Shown here: piece by piece, positions 1-6,575 of the stretch
Numbering within the stretch: the stretch's first letter is position 1
Layout: each line of letters opens with the position of its first letter
Source of the DNA: Gemmatimonadota bacterium
Lineage (GTDB): Bacteria; Gemmatimonadota; Gemmatimonadetes; Longimicrobiales; Gaopeijiaceae
Direction: 5' to 3'
DNA length: 9,829 nucleotides
NCBI GenBank assembly: GCA_015492755.1
Contig: WGEM01000550.1
Span: 1 to 9,829, forward strand
Notes under the pieces: generated by a model
Databases searched by the model: none
What the model saw: only the letters and a program-made list of their open reading frames with translations
Told to the model about the DNA's origin: nothing
Program-made: the position numbers and the translations under genes

Positions 1-1140
1 CTGCTGGTCATCATGGACCTGGTGCACCTCCAGCGCCATGGTCACACGCCCATCGCGCTGGTGGGCGGCGGCACGGGCCTCATCGGGGACCCCTCCGGGA
101 AGGAGTCGGAGCGCAAGCTCCTCACCAGGGAGGAGGCCGAGGCCAACGCCGAGCGCATCCGCGCGCAGCTCGCGCAGTTTCTGGACTTCGAGGCCCCGTC
201 GAACCCGGCGCGGATGCGCAACAACATCGACTGGCTGGGCCGGCTCTCGCTGGTGGACTTCCTGCGCGACATCGGGAAGCACTTCTCCGTGAACCAGATG
301 ATCGCCCGCGAGTCGGTGAAGCGCCGGCTGGAGTCGGCGGAGTCGGGGATGTCCTTCACCGAGTTCAGCTACCAGCTCCTTCAGGCGTACGACTTCCTGG
401 AACTCTACCGGCGCGACTCCTGCACGGTGCAGATGGGCGGCTCCGACCAGTGGGGCAACATCACCGCCGGCACCGACCTCATCCGCCGCGTGGAGGGTGC
501 GCGCGCCTTCGGCCTGGTTTCACCGCTGGTGACCAACGCCTCCGGGCAGAAGTTCGGCAAGACGGAGGCGGGCAACGTCTGGCTCGATCCCCGGCTCACC
601 TCTCCGTATCAGTTCTACCAGTTCTGGATCAACACCGACGACGCCGACGTGGTGCGCTACCTGAAGTACTTCACGCTCCTGGAGCGGGAGCGCATCGAGG
701 AGCTGGCGGAGCTCACCGAGCGCGAGCCGCACCGGCGCGAGGCGCAGAAGGCGCTGGCCCGCGACGTGACGCGTCGGGTGCACGGCGAGAGCGGCCTGGC
801 GGCGGCGGAGCGCGCCACCGAGGCGCTCTTCGGAGGCTCGCTGGAGGGGCTCACCGCCCGCGACATCGAGGAGATCTTCGCCCACGTTCCCGCGGCGGAG
901 CTCCCCGCCGAGTCGATGGAGGGAGAAGGCATGCCGGTGGTGGACCTCCTGGTGGAGGCGGGGCTGGCCACCTCCAAGGGCGATGCGCGCCGCGCCATCG
1001 AGGGCGGCGGGATCTACCTCAACAACGTGCGGGTGGAGGGCACCGATGCCGTGGCCCGCGCCTCCGACGCCATCGAAGGCCGCTTCCTGGTGCTCCGGAA
1101 GGGGAAGAAGCGCTACGCGCTGGTGGGGCTGAAGCGCTGA
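1..1140 (+). CDS. tyrS: Tyrosyl-tRNA synthetase, 5'-truncated by window edge
   Basis: Class I aminoacyl-tRNA synthetase that activates tyrosine with ATP and charges tRNA-Tyr in the cytoplasm. The frame is open from base 1, so the ATG at 13 is internal. Compared with the E. coli enzyme about 50 residues are missing, including the HIGH-type motif. Visible in order: the [18 protein letters not shown] strand-loop of the Rossmann fold near the start; the tyrosine/adenylate-site motif [10 protein letters not shown] at about 430-460; the KMSKS-equivalent KFGKT at 550-564, normal for bacterial TyrRS; and a C-terminal S4 RNA-binding domain from about 931 ([23 protein letters not shown] region). The TGA at 1138-1140 is followed at once by a GC-rich hairpin. 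The gene converges with the beta-propeller gene. Identification is secure. Confidence 0.97.
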   Translation: MLVIMDLVHLQRHGHTPIALVGGGTGLIGDPSGKESERKLLTREEAEANAERIRAQLAQFLDFEAPSNPARMRNNIDWLGRLSLVDFLRDIGKHFSVNQMIARESVKRRLESAESGMSFTEFSYQLLQAYDFLELYRRDSCTVQMGGSDQWGNITAGTDLIRRVEGARAFGLVSPLVTNASGQKFGKTEAGNVWLDPRLTSPYQFYQFWINTDDADVVRYLKYFTLLERERIEELAELTEREPHRREAQKALARDVTRRVHGESGLAAAERATEALFGGSLEGLTARDIEEIFAHVPAAELPAESMEGEGMPVVDLLVEAGLATSKGDARRAIEGGGIYLNNVRVEGTDAVARASDAIEGRFLVLRKGKKRYALVGLKR

Positions 1141-1141
1141 G

Positions 1142-1156
1142 GCGCCGACCCGGCGC
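1142..1156 (+). terminator. Hairpin directly after tyrS
   Basis: GCGCCG-ACC-CGGCGC forms a perfect 6-bp stem with a 3-nt loop and starts 1 nt after the tyrS stop codon. A second, weaker stem GAGGC-TCCG-GCCTC follows at 1162-1175. Neither has a T-tract, so these are terminator-like structures in a 60-nt convergent intergenic gap rather than classical intrinsic terminators. Confidence 0.4.
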
Positions 1157-1200
1157 AGGATGAGGCTCCGGCCTCGGTAACGGCGCGAGGCGGCTCCGCG

Positions 1201-2397
1201 TCAGCGTCGCACGGGGCGGCTCAGGCGGTACCCCACGATGGTTTCAACGCCGAGGTCGTCCGTGTGGAGCACGAGGATGTGCTGTGAGCCGATGTCGAGG
1301 AGCGGAGACGAGATCCCTGGAGCCAGCGCCGAACGAGGACGGGAGCCGAGCGCTTCGAACTCCATCTCCACAGACCCCAGGCGGCTCCCGCCCGCGTCGA
1401 ACACATCGAAGGCGTAGGGCTCCGTCGACCACGGCCTCGAGTATCTCATGACCCAGAGGTTCCCCTCACGGTCGGCGTGAAGCTCCTGGTACGCAGGGGT
1501 GCTGTCCGGAAACTGCAGGGATCTGTGGTGCTCGCGCAGTGCTCCGCGGGCGACGGCCGGGGTGTGCTCGGCGTCGAACCGCTTCCAGCGCTCGCGATCC
1601 TGGCGGGTGACGGGGCTCCGACCCAGTGGAAGCGCCAGCGTGGAGCGGACGCCCTTGTGCCAGCGCACCACGGTTCGCGAATCGGTCCGGCCCAGCCAGA
1701 GCACGCCGCCCCCTGCGGCGAAGGAGGGCTTCGGCTCGAACGGGAGGCGCAGGAGGTAGCCTTGAACGCTCTGACCGAACTGAGCGGCATCGAACATTCC
1801 GACCGTCTCGATGGTGCCCGAATCCAGCTCCAGTACCTCCACCGCCAACCTTCCCGCTGATCGTGGCCGGGCCGTTGTGAGGCGCACGAACGCCGAGTAC
1901 CTACGCCCCAGACTACCGATGGGATGCCAGGGACGTACGGCTTCCACGGAGTTCACGCGCCCGCTCCGGCCCCGTTCGCCCCGGGGGCCGAAGACGGAGT
2001 ACCGGAGGTCCCTCGTCATGACGATGATGGAGTCCCCGGACAGTCGTTCCAGAGGAGCCACACCCGTATCGACTTCGAATGGGCCTTCGCCCCAACGACC
2101 GACGGTGTTGATGTGCGCCCCGCCTTCGTCGAAGTACCGGAGTTCGAAGAGCCCTCGCCTGAAGAGCAGCACGACGATGGTCCCGTCCGAGAGGCGCATG
2201 GCGTCTTCGACGGACTCGAGGAGGTGGGGAGGATCTCCCGCATTCTGCCCGATCTGGAGGACCGGCGAGGCACGAATCACGGACGGATCCGCGGGCTCGG
2301 CGCTCTGCGCCAGCGCGTCGTCGTGGGCGAGGAGCGCCAGCGTCAGGAGCCAGGTGCGGTGGGCCTGGACTCGATACGCCCACGGCACGGTCCTCAC
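1201..2397 (-). CDS. Exported 6-bladed beta-propeller-like protein
   Basis: 398 residues, function unknown. An N-terminal hydrophobic segment (TWLLTLALLA, residues 15-24) followed by ALA-Q at 28-31 looks like a Sec signal peptide, so the product is probably periplasmic or surface-exposed. The body has blade-like repeats: a DGTIVVLL strand, then FELRYFDEGGAHINTVGRWGEGPFEV-type strands (written here in part), and near the C-terminus DREGNLWVMRY and FDVFDAGGSRLGSVEM. This 'D-G-x-I-hydrophobic ... F-D-x-x-G ... G-x-x-G-E-G-P' style is typical of NHL/6-bladed beta-propeller proteins. It contains no cysteine, unlike the peptide encoded upstream. The start is GTG at 2397. The DsbA-like gene stops 3 nt earlier (TAG, GAC, GTG), and a GGAGG inside that gene lies 11 nt before the GTG, which suggests translational coupling. 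No enzymatic motif is visible. It could bind a ligand or peptide, but that is inference. Confidence 0.75.
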   Translation of the reverse strand: MRTVPWAYRVQAHRTWLLTLALLAHDDALAQSAEPADPSVIRASPVLQIGQNAGDPPHLLESVEDAMRLSDGTIVVLLFRRGLFELRYFDEGGAHINTVGRWGEGPFEVDTGVAPLERLSGDSIIVMTRDLRYSVFGPRGERGRSGRVNSVEAVRPWHPIGSLGRRYSAFVRLTTARPRSAGRLAVEVLELDSGTIETVGMFDAAQFGQSVQGYLLRLPFEPKPSFAAGGGVLWLGRTDSRTVVRWHKGVRSTLALPLGRSPVTRQDRERWKRFDAEHTPAVARGALREHHRSLQFPDSTPAYQELHADREGNLWVMRYSRPWSTEPYAFDVFDAGGSRLGSVEMEFEALGSRPRSALAPGISSPLLDIGSQHILVLHTDDLGVETIVGYRLSRPVRR

Positions 2398-2400
2398 GTC

Positions 2401-3084
2401 CTACTTCACCTCCACGCCGACTCGTAGGAGCTCCGCCTCGACGAGGCGCAGGAGTCCCACGGAATCCGGCGGCGTGCCGAGGAGTAGGCCATTCACCGCA
2501 ATCGCCGGAACTCCGAAGAGCGACAACTCCCCGGCAAGCTCAATGTCCTCCTCGATCCTCGGCACCCGGGAAGTGTCGGTCGCGCAGCGGATAAAACTCG
2601 CGCTGTCCGGGATATCAGCGGCCGCCGCCACAACGGAGGGGTCCATTCCTTCCAATGTGATTGCCGAGTAGAGAACCCGATGCATCTCCTCGAATCGGTC
2701 TTGATCGGAGGCGCACACAGCCAGTTTCACTGCCCGGTATGCGTTCGGGTGGATGCTCAATGGCCAGTGCCGGTAGACGACGGCCACTTGCTGTGGATAG
2801 AGCCGGCGTAGCGCTTGGAGGTTTCGCTCGGCTCGCCTGCAGAACGGGCACTCGTAATCACCGAACTCGAGGATGACTACAGCGGCATCGTGGGGACCGA
2901 CCCAGTGTCCATTGCGGAGCAGTTCTGGCCAGTTGTCGAGTCGTCGATCCGTTCTCGAGGGCGGTTGCTGATCGGGGCCAGTCTGTCGCTCAAAGGCATG
3001 CCGTGCACCGACGGAGATCGCAACGGCCGCAAGGGCCAGCGTTACGATATCCGCAATCCGTCCAATGGTGATGCTCGCTTTCAT
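2401..3084 (-). CDS. DsbA-like (thioredoxin_4 type) thiol-disulfide oxidoreductase
   Basis: 227 residues. One hydrophobic N-terminal segment (about residues 10-26) probably anchors it in the cytoplasmic membrane with the catalytic domain outside. A proline- and charge-rich linker (about 30-60) leads to a thioredoxin-fold domain: strand AVVILEFGDYE, active site C79-P-F-C82, then a DsbA-type helical insert containing C124 and C167, and the cis-proline loop FGVPA with P193. FGDYECPFC and FGVPA are hallmarks of the DsbA/BdbD/DsbG-like group that forms or isomerises disulfides in exported proteins. C124 and C167 may form a second disulfide. The ATG at 3084 lies 33 nt after the stop of the Cys-rich peptide. 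Its likely substrate, by position, is that peptide (inference). The general family is secure, but oxidase versus isomerase role cannot be told from sequence. Confidence 0.88.
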   Translation of the reverse strand: MKASITIGRIADIVTLALAAVAISVGARHAFERQTGPDQQPPSRTDRRLDNWPELLRNGHWVGPHDAAVVILEFGDYECPFCRRAERNLQALRRLYPQQVAVVYRHWPLSIHPNAYRAVKLAVCASDQDRFEEMHRVLYSAITLEGMDPSVVAAAADIPDSASFIRCATDTSRVPRIEEDIELAGELSLFGVPAIAVNGLLLGTPPDSVGLLRLVEAELLRVGVEVK

Positions 3085-3117
3085 GCCGCCCCGGCCATTC
3101 GCAGTGCGCCCGCTGAG

Positions 3118-3309
3118 CTATGCCGGTTCATCCGAACACGCGACCACGGTGGACCATCCGCTGTGATTGCCCTCGCAGTATCCCCATTGGTCTTGCCCGA
3201 TACAGCCTGGCCACGTCTGCTCGCCACACTCGTAATCACACGCCCAGATCATGTTATAGGGCTGACAATCGTATGCGCACGCGTAACACGGGAATCCCTG
3301 GGCCGACAC
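3118..3309 (-). CDS. Cys-rich secreted peptide, start codon apparently lost
   Basis: Small unrecognised product. Read from GTG 3309 it is 63 residues with eight cysteines (8, 11, 15, 24, 28, 36, 45, 58), rich in Trp, Tyr, Gly and Asp, and ending SDEPA. An even number of cysteines in so short a peptide suggests four disulfides outside the cytoplasm. GTG 3309 is probably not the real start. The same frame runs open upstream to 3372 and encodes a signal-peptide core (IALSLIVIGLASEAS) followed by QVSA-Q, a good signal-peptidase site. That stretch has no ATG, GTG or TTG, and a TGA sits at 3375-3373, inside IS sequence. The true start was therefore probably removed at the IS junction, leaving a 5'-truncated gene. 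It is followed on the same strand by the DsbA-like gene. No homologous family can be named with certainty. The arrangement is reminiscent of NVEALA-type peptides of Bacteroidota that occur with 6-bladed propellers, but that is only an analogy. Confidence 0.55.
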   Translation of the reverse strand: MSAQGFPCYACAYDCQPYNMIWACDYECGEQTWPGCIGQDQWGYCEGNHSGWSTVVACSDEPA

Positions 3310-3356
3310 TTGAGACGCTTCGGAGGCCAGCCCGATGACGATGAGGGATAGAGCAA

Positions 3357-4246
3357 TGTCGAGGGGAGCTGGTCAGGCGAGGGCTGTTTGAGAAGCAGTC
3401 GGTCCAGGAAGTGAGCCGCGCGATGGGTGTCAGCCGTCGTACGGTCTACAAGTGGGTGAAGCGCTACGAGCGTGAGGGAGTGGGTGGTCTGGAGGATCGC
3501 TCGAGTCGGCCGCACCACAGCCCTCGGAAGCTTGCGCGCGCGCTGGTGAGGCGGATCGAGCGGCTGCGTCGCAGGAGGTACACGGGTCTTCGCATCGCCG
3601 AAGAGCTGAAGGTGGCGGTCTCCACGGTGAGCCTCTGGCTCCGGCGCCTGGGTCTTGGCCGGCTCCGCAACATCGAGCCTAATCCGGTGGTGGTGCGCTA
3701 TGAGAAGAAGCGACCGGGAGAGCTGCTGCACCTGGACACCAAGAAACTCGGGCGGATCCGGGGCATCGGACATCGCATCCACGGGGATCGCAGGAGGCGA
3801 GCCGAGGCGTAGGTTGGGAGTTTCTGCACGTGTGCGTCGATGACGCGACACGGGTGGCCTATGCCGAACTCCTGCCCGACGAGAAGGCCGCCAGTGCCGC
3901 AGCCTTTCTGAAGCGGGCCGGGGCCTGGTTCCGGGCCCAGGATGTGTTCGTACAGTGCGTCATGACCGATCATGGGGGCTGCTACGTCTCGCACGCCTTC
4001 CGACGCGCCTTGAAGACCCTCCACGTCCGTCATATCCGCACACGGCCCTACACGCCCCAGACCAACGGCAAGGCCGAGCGCTTTATCCAGACGGCCAAAC
4101 GGGAATGGGCCTACGCTCGGGCATACCGGAGCTCCTCGGCCCGTGAGCTCGCTCTCCCTGGCTTCCTCAACCGATACAACCGCCGCCGCCCACATCGGGG
4201 CATCGGCAACAGGACACCTCTCAGCCGACTCGAGGAACTCCTGTGA
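3357..4246 (+). pseudogene. IS481-family DDE transposase, frameshifted and 5'-truncated
   Basis: Catalyses cut or copy and paste of the element when intact. Part 1 (open from 3345, first standard start GTG 3411, stop TAG 3810-3812) carries the helix-turn-helix SVQEVSRAMGVSRRTVYKW, the basic linker DRSSRPHHSPRK, a second HTH-like segment and the first catalytic Asp in LLHLDTKKLG (codon 3735-3737). Part 2 (in the other frame to TGA 4244-4246) carries the second Asp in VMTDHGG (3968-3970) and Glu in NGKAERFIQT (4076-4078). The last two are separated by 35 residues, so DD(35)E is complete. The two frames join near 3800: GDRRRR in frame one continues as SRGVGWEFLHV in the -1 frame, so one inserted base (for example a second A at 3800) would restore the protein. 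GTG 3411 lies inside the first HTH, so the original start is also missing. Confidence 0.85.
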
Positions 4247-4267
4247 ACAACGTCCTTGTCACCGACA
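3357..4267 (+). mobile_element. Degenerate IS481-family insertion sequence
   Basis: The region is defined by its transposase remnant (3357-4246). The probable right end is CGACA at 4263-4267, 17 nt after the transposase stop. The terminal TGTCG at 3357-3361 pairs with it over only 5 bp, so the left end is doubtful. An intact element of this group would carry about 15-20 more N-terminal residues plus a left inverted repeat. No target-site duplication is visible between the left flank (GAGCAA) and the right flank (GCTAGA). The best reading is a left-truncated, dead copy sitting between the Cys-rich peptide cassette and the beta-barrel gene. Confidence 0.7.
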
Positions 4268-4268
4268 G

Positions 4269-5285
4269 CTAGAACACCACCTGCCACCCCACCACCACGC
4301 CCCAGTCCAGCCCGAGCTGCGGGCCCTGGTAGTCGTGGGAGACGGGGAAGATGGCCTCCAGCGAGAGGCGGTGGCCGCCGAAGCGCGAGCCCTCGGGCAG
4401 ATAGAAGTTGATGCCCACCGGGATGTCGATGCGCTCCCCCTCCAGGAAGAACCCGTCGTTGCCGGGATCGCGCAGCGGATCCAGGTCGGGGTCCTCGCCC
4501 TCGAAGCCGTCCCAGTTCTGCCACTGGATGCGCCCCGAGACTGAGAAGTACTCGTTGATGCGGTAGGCGCCCCACGCGGTGGCGTACACCGAGCGGCCGG
4601 GGGCGTAGCCCCGATCGTTGGTGCCCAGCGGGAAGGTGCCCTTCACCTGCGCGCCCACGGTGCCGTGCTCGTTCTGCGCGGAGGCGCCCAGTCCCGGCAG
4701 GAGCTCGAAGACCCCGGCGCCGGGCCGCATGTCGTAGGGGAGCGCCTCGGCGTTGGGCGAGCTGAAGGGCGTCTCGGCGAAGACCTCTTCCTTGCCGGTG
4801 GGCACCAGCGTGCCCAGCTGGATGTGGGCCCGGTAGGCGCCCTGGTCGAAGAAGTTGTAGAGCGCCAGCACCGTGAGATCGCCCAGCTCCTCGATCTCGG
4901 TGACGTAGAAGATGTCGCCGCTGGTGAGCTGCTCCCTCTCCCGGGACGAATAGTCGATGGAGGCCAGGAAGCTCAGGTGATCCGTGGCGCCCACAGCCAC
5001 CGAGAAGGTGTGGGTCTGGTTGGTGAGCGTCAGCGGCGCCACCTCGTAGAGATCCAGCGTCTCCTCGACGGTGAGGGAGTCGCTGTCGAACCACACGCCG
5101 CGCGAGGCGAGCTGGCTGAAGCGGTAGCTGAACTCCACCTCGCCGCGCTCCAGCGTGCGGTCACCGATGATCCCGATGGGCGCGTGCCCGTCGGGACGGT
5201 GCGACGTCCAGACGTAGTCCTGCTGCGCCGACACCGGCGCGGCCACGGCAAAGAAGATCGCGAAGGCGAGACTCCGACGAACCAT
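4269..5285 (-). CDS. Outer-membrane beta-barrel protein, putative 'transporter' family
   Basis: 338 residues from ATG 5285, preceded by a strong Shine-Dalgarno (GGAGGGGG, about 10 nt upstream). Signal peptide at residues 1-20 ([20 protein letters not shown], cleaved before QQ). The mature part alternates amphipathic strands with turn motifs and ends in an aromatic residue (GWQVVF), the usual outer-membrane barrel signature. Motifs such as [16 protein letters not shown] near the N-terminus, [38 protein letters not shown] and [10 protein letters not shown] with GPQLGLDW near the end match a family of predicted barrels usually annotated 'transporter' (related to the phenol-degradation MetA-pathway family) and often found near metal-resistance genes. 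Its substrate is unknown, and no metal-resistance gene is in this window. A longer frame open to 5489 is GC-driven. The stop codon is 1 nt from the IS right end, so any native 3' terminator has been lost or lies inside the IS. Confidence 0.78.
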   Translation of the reverse strand: MVRRSLAFAIFFAVAAPVSAQQDYVWTSHRPDGHAPIGIIGDRTLERGEVEFSYRFSQLASRGVWFDSDSLTVEETLDLYEVAPLTLTNQTHTFSVAVGATDHLSFLASIDYSSREREQLTSGDIFYVTEIEELGDLTVLALYNFFDQGAYRAHIQLGTLVPTGKEEVFAETPFSSPNAEALPYDMRPGAGVFELLPGLGASAQNEHGTVGAQVKGTFPLGTNDRGYAPGRSVYATAWGAYRINEYFSVSGRIQWQNWDGFEGEDPDLDPLRDPGNDGFFLEGERIDIPVGINFYLPEGSRFGGHRLSLEAIFPVSHDYQGPQLGLDWGVVVGWQVVF

Positions 5286-5310
5286 GTGCGCTTCCCCCTC
5301 CACTCGGTGC

Positions 5311-5329
5311 GGGGACCCGGACGGTCCCC
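5311..5329 (-). promoter_or_regulatory. Perfect 7-bp inverted repeat in the barrel-gene leader
   Basis: GGGGACC-CGGAC-GGTCCCC lies 26-44 nt upstream of the beta-barrel ATG. It could be a repressor operator or an mRNA hairpin just ahead of the Shine-Dalgarno. No regulator gene is nearby. The symmetry is exact; the function is inference. Confidence 0.4.
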
Positions 5330-5347
5330 CGGAAACTTGTTCATGAA

Positions 5348-5375
5348 GATGTAGCCGGGAGGCGGGAAGAAACAA
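5348..5375 (-). promoter_or_regulatory. Possible sigma-70-like promoter for the barrel gene
   Basis: On the minus strand TTGTTT (5375-5370) and TACATC (5353-5348) are separated by 16 nt. The match to TTGACA/TATAAT is partial. A start near 5340 would give a leader of about 55 nt that contains the 5311-5329 inverted repeat. An imperfect inverted repeat (GGAAACTTGTT at 5331-5341 with AACAAGTGTTTCC at 5371-5383) brackets this promoter. Confidence 0.3.
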
Positions 5376-5428
5376 GTGTTTCCTTGCGGGAGGGCTCTCC
5401 GGCGCGCCGTCGCCGGCCGCCGGTGACC

Positions 5429-5457
5429 TTGACCCCGCCACCCCCGGAAGACAGAAT
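5429..5457 (+). promoter_or_regulatory. Candidate purE promoter
   Basis: TTGACC (5429-5434, five of six to consensus), 17-nt spacer, then CAGAAT (5452-5457, four of six). It is the best promoter-like sequence in the 239-nt divergent region and would give a leader of about 60 nt to the purE ATG. Promoter consensus of the host is not known. Confidence 0.45.
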
Positions 5458-5524
5458 CCCGGCCCGTCCCTGCCGGGGCGGAACCCCACATCCCGAACAC
5501 ACCCCCCACGGTGCGAGGCACGAC

Positions 5525-6019
5525 ATGGCCGGTCCGGTTGTAGGCGTTCTCATGGGTTCGCAGTCCGACTGGGACACGATGCGGCACTGCGTGGACACGC
5601 TGGAGGGTCTGGGGCTGGCGTGCGAGGTCCGGGTCCTTTCGGCGCACCGCACGCCGGCGCAGGTGGAGGAGTTCGTCACCACCGCTCCGGAGCGGGGCAT
5701 CGAGCTCTTCATCGCCGCCGCCGGCGGCGCCGCGCACCTGGCGGGGGTGGTGGCCTCCCTCACCACGCTCCCGGTCCTGGGCGTGCCCATGAAGGGCTGG
5801 TCGCTGGACGGACTGGACTCGCTGCTCTCCACGGTGCAGATGCCCCGGGGCGTGCCGGTGGCCACCTTCGCCATCGGCAAGGCCGGCGCGGTGAACGCCG
5901 CGCTCTTCGCCGGCCAGCTCCTGGGTCTCAAATACGAGGAGGTCCGCCGCGCGGTGGACGCCGACCGCGAGGAGCGCCGCCGCCAGGTGCTGGAGGTGGG
6001 CGACCCCCGGGACGGCTGA
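5525..6019 (+). CDS. purE: N5-carboxyaminoimidazole ribonucleotide mutase (PurE, class I)
   Basis: 164 residues. Cytoplasmic enzyme of de novo purine synthesis that converts N5-CAIR (made by PurK) to CAIR. Visible: the phosphate/nucleotide loop GSQSD (D15) near the N-terminus; VLSAHRTP with catalytic His41; the glycine-rich [22 protein letters not shown]; and the class I signature [33 protein letters not shown]. Length fits the roughly 160-170-residue family. The ATG at 5525 is chosen because family homology begins there and GAGG (5515-5518) is spaced 6 nt before it; the open frame further upstream, to 5384, has no homology. No purK follows; greA comes next after 57 nt, so PurK must be encoded elsewhere if the class I pathway operates. 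Confidence 0.95.
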   Translation: MAGPVVGVLMGSQSDWDTMRHCVDTLEGLGLACEVRVLSAHRTPAQVEEFVTTAPERGIELFIAAAGGAAHLAGVVASLTTLPVLGVPMKGWSLDGLDSLLSTVQMPRGVPVATFAIGKAGAVNAALFAGQLLGLKYEEVRRAVDADREERRRQVLEVGDPRDG

Positions 6020-6076
6020 CGCTTCCGCCGGCGCGGCGCTTCCTTTCCCTGTGCTCCCCTGTGCAAGGACGTCTCC

Positions 6077-6562
6077 ATGCTCGACGAGATCCGCGAAAAG
6101 ATCGAACACGAGATCGCCGAGCTCACCCACGAGCTCCAGGTGGTGCTGCCCCAGCGCATCAAGACCGCCATGGAGCACGGTGATCTGCGGGAAAACGCCG
6201 AGTTCAAGGCCGCCAAGGAGCGCCAGGCCTTCGTGGAGGCACGCCTCAACCACCTCACGTCACGCATGACCGAGCTGTCGAAGATCGACGTCTCGGAGAT
6301 GGCCTACGACCGCGTGGGCTTCGGCTCGAAGGTGACGGTGCTGGACGTGGAGATGGAGGAGGAGTACACCTTCACCATCACCGCCGGCGACTTCATCGAC
6401 CTGGACGCGGGGCAGGTCTCGCTGGCCTCACCCATCGGGCGGGGCCTGCTGGGCGCCGCGGAGGGCGAGGAGGTGACCATCGAGCTGCCGGTGGGCGCGC
6501 GCCGCTACCGCGTCCTCTCGCTCCTGACGCTCCCCCAGCAGCTGGAGACGGGCGGCTCCTGA
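6077..6562 (+). CDS. greA: Transcription elongation factor GreA
   Basis: 161 residues. Binds RNA polymerase through its secondary channel and stimulates cleavage of the backtracked RNA 3' end, rescuing stalled complexes. The N-terminal antiparallel coiled coil (about 1-75) has the tip motif HGDLRENAEFKAAKERQAF; D36 and E39 correspond to the E. coli acidic tip pair (D41, E44) that coordinates the catalytic Mg. The C-terminal FKBP-like domain shows VGFGSKVTVLDVE, then ASPIGRGLLGAAEGEEVTIELP and a closing YRVLSLL strand. ATG 6077 has AAGGA about 8 nt upstream. The first residues (MLDEIREKIEHEI) lack the usual 'T-x-x-G-x-x-x-L' opening, though length and the tip are complete. It lies 57 nt after purE and may be co-transcribed. 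Its stop codon is part of a 17-nt hairpin shared with the converging hydrolase gene. Confidence 0.93.
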   Translation: MLDEIREKIEHEIAELTHELQVVLPQRIKTAMEHGDLRENAEFKAAKERQAFVEARLNHLTSRMTELSKIDVSEMAYDRVGFGSKVTVLDVEMEEEYTFTITAGDFIDLDAGQVSLASPIGRGLLGAAEGEEVTIELPVGARRYRVLSLLTLPQQLETGGS

Positions 6563-6575
6563 CGCGGCGCGTCAG
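6559..6575. terminator. Palindrome spanning both converging stop codons
   Basis: CTGACGC-GGC-GCGTCAG is a perfect 7-bp stem with a 3-nt loop. The TGA of greA (6560-6562) and the TGA of the hydrolase on the other strand (6574-6572) occupy matching positions in the two arms. With only 9 nt between the genes this may be a compact two-way transcription end, but there is no T-tract on either side. Confidence 0.4.

Noticed and set aside
550..564. KFGKT instead of KMSKS in TyrRS as a possible defect
   Set aside because: KFGKT is the normal form in bacterial TyrRS of this type, including E. coli.
4111..5094. 327-codon minus-strand frame through the barrel gene and the IS
   Set aside because: Overlaps the barrel gene in another frame and crosses the IS boundary; Arg/Gly/His-rich composition, no signal peptide or motifs.
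5030..6253. 407-codon open frame on the minus strand over purE
   Set aside because: Antisense to purE and the control region; no family motifs, while purE has its full active-site motifs on the plus strand.
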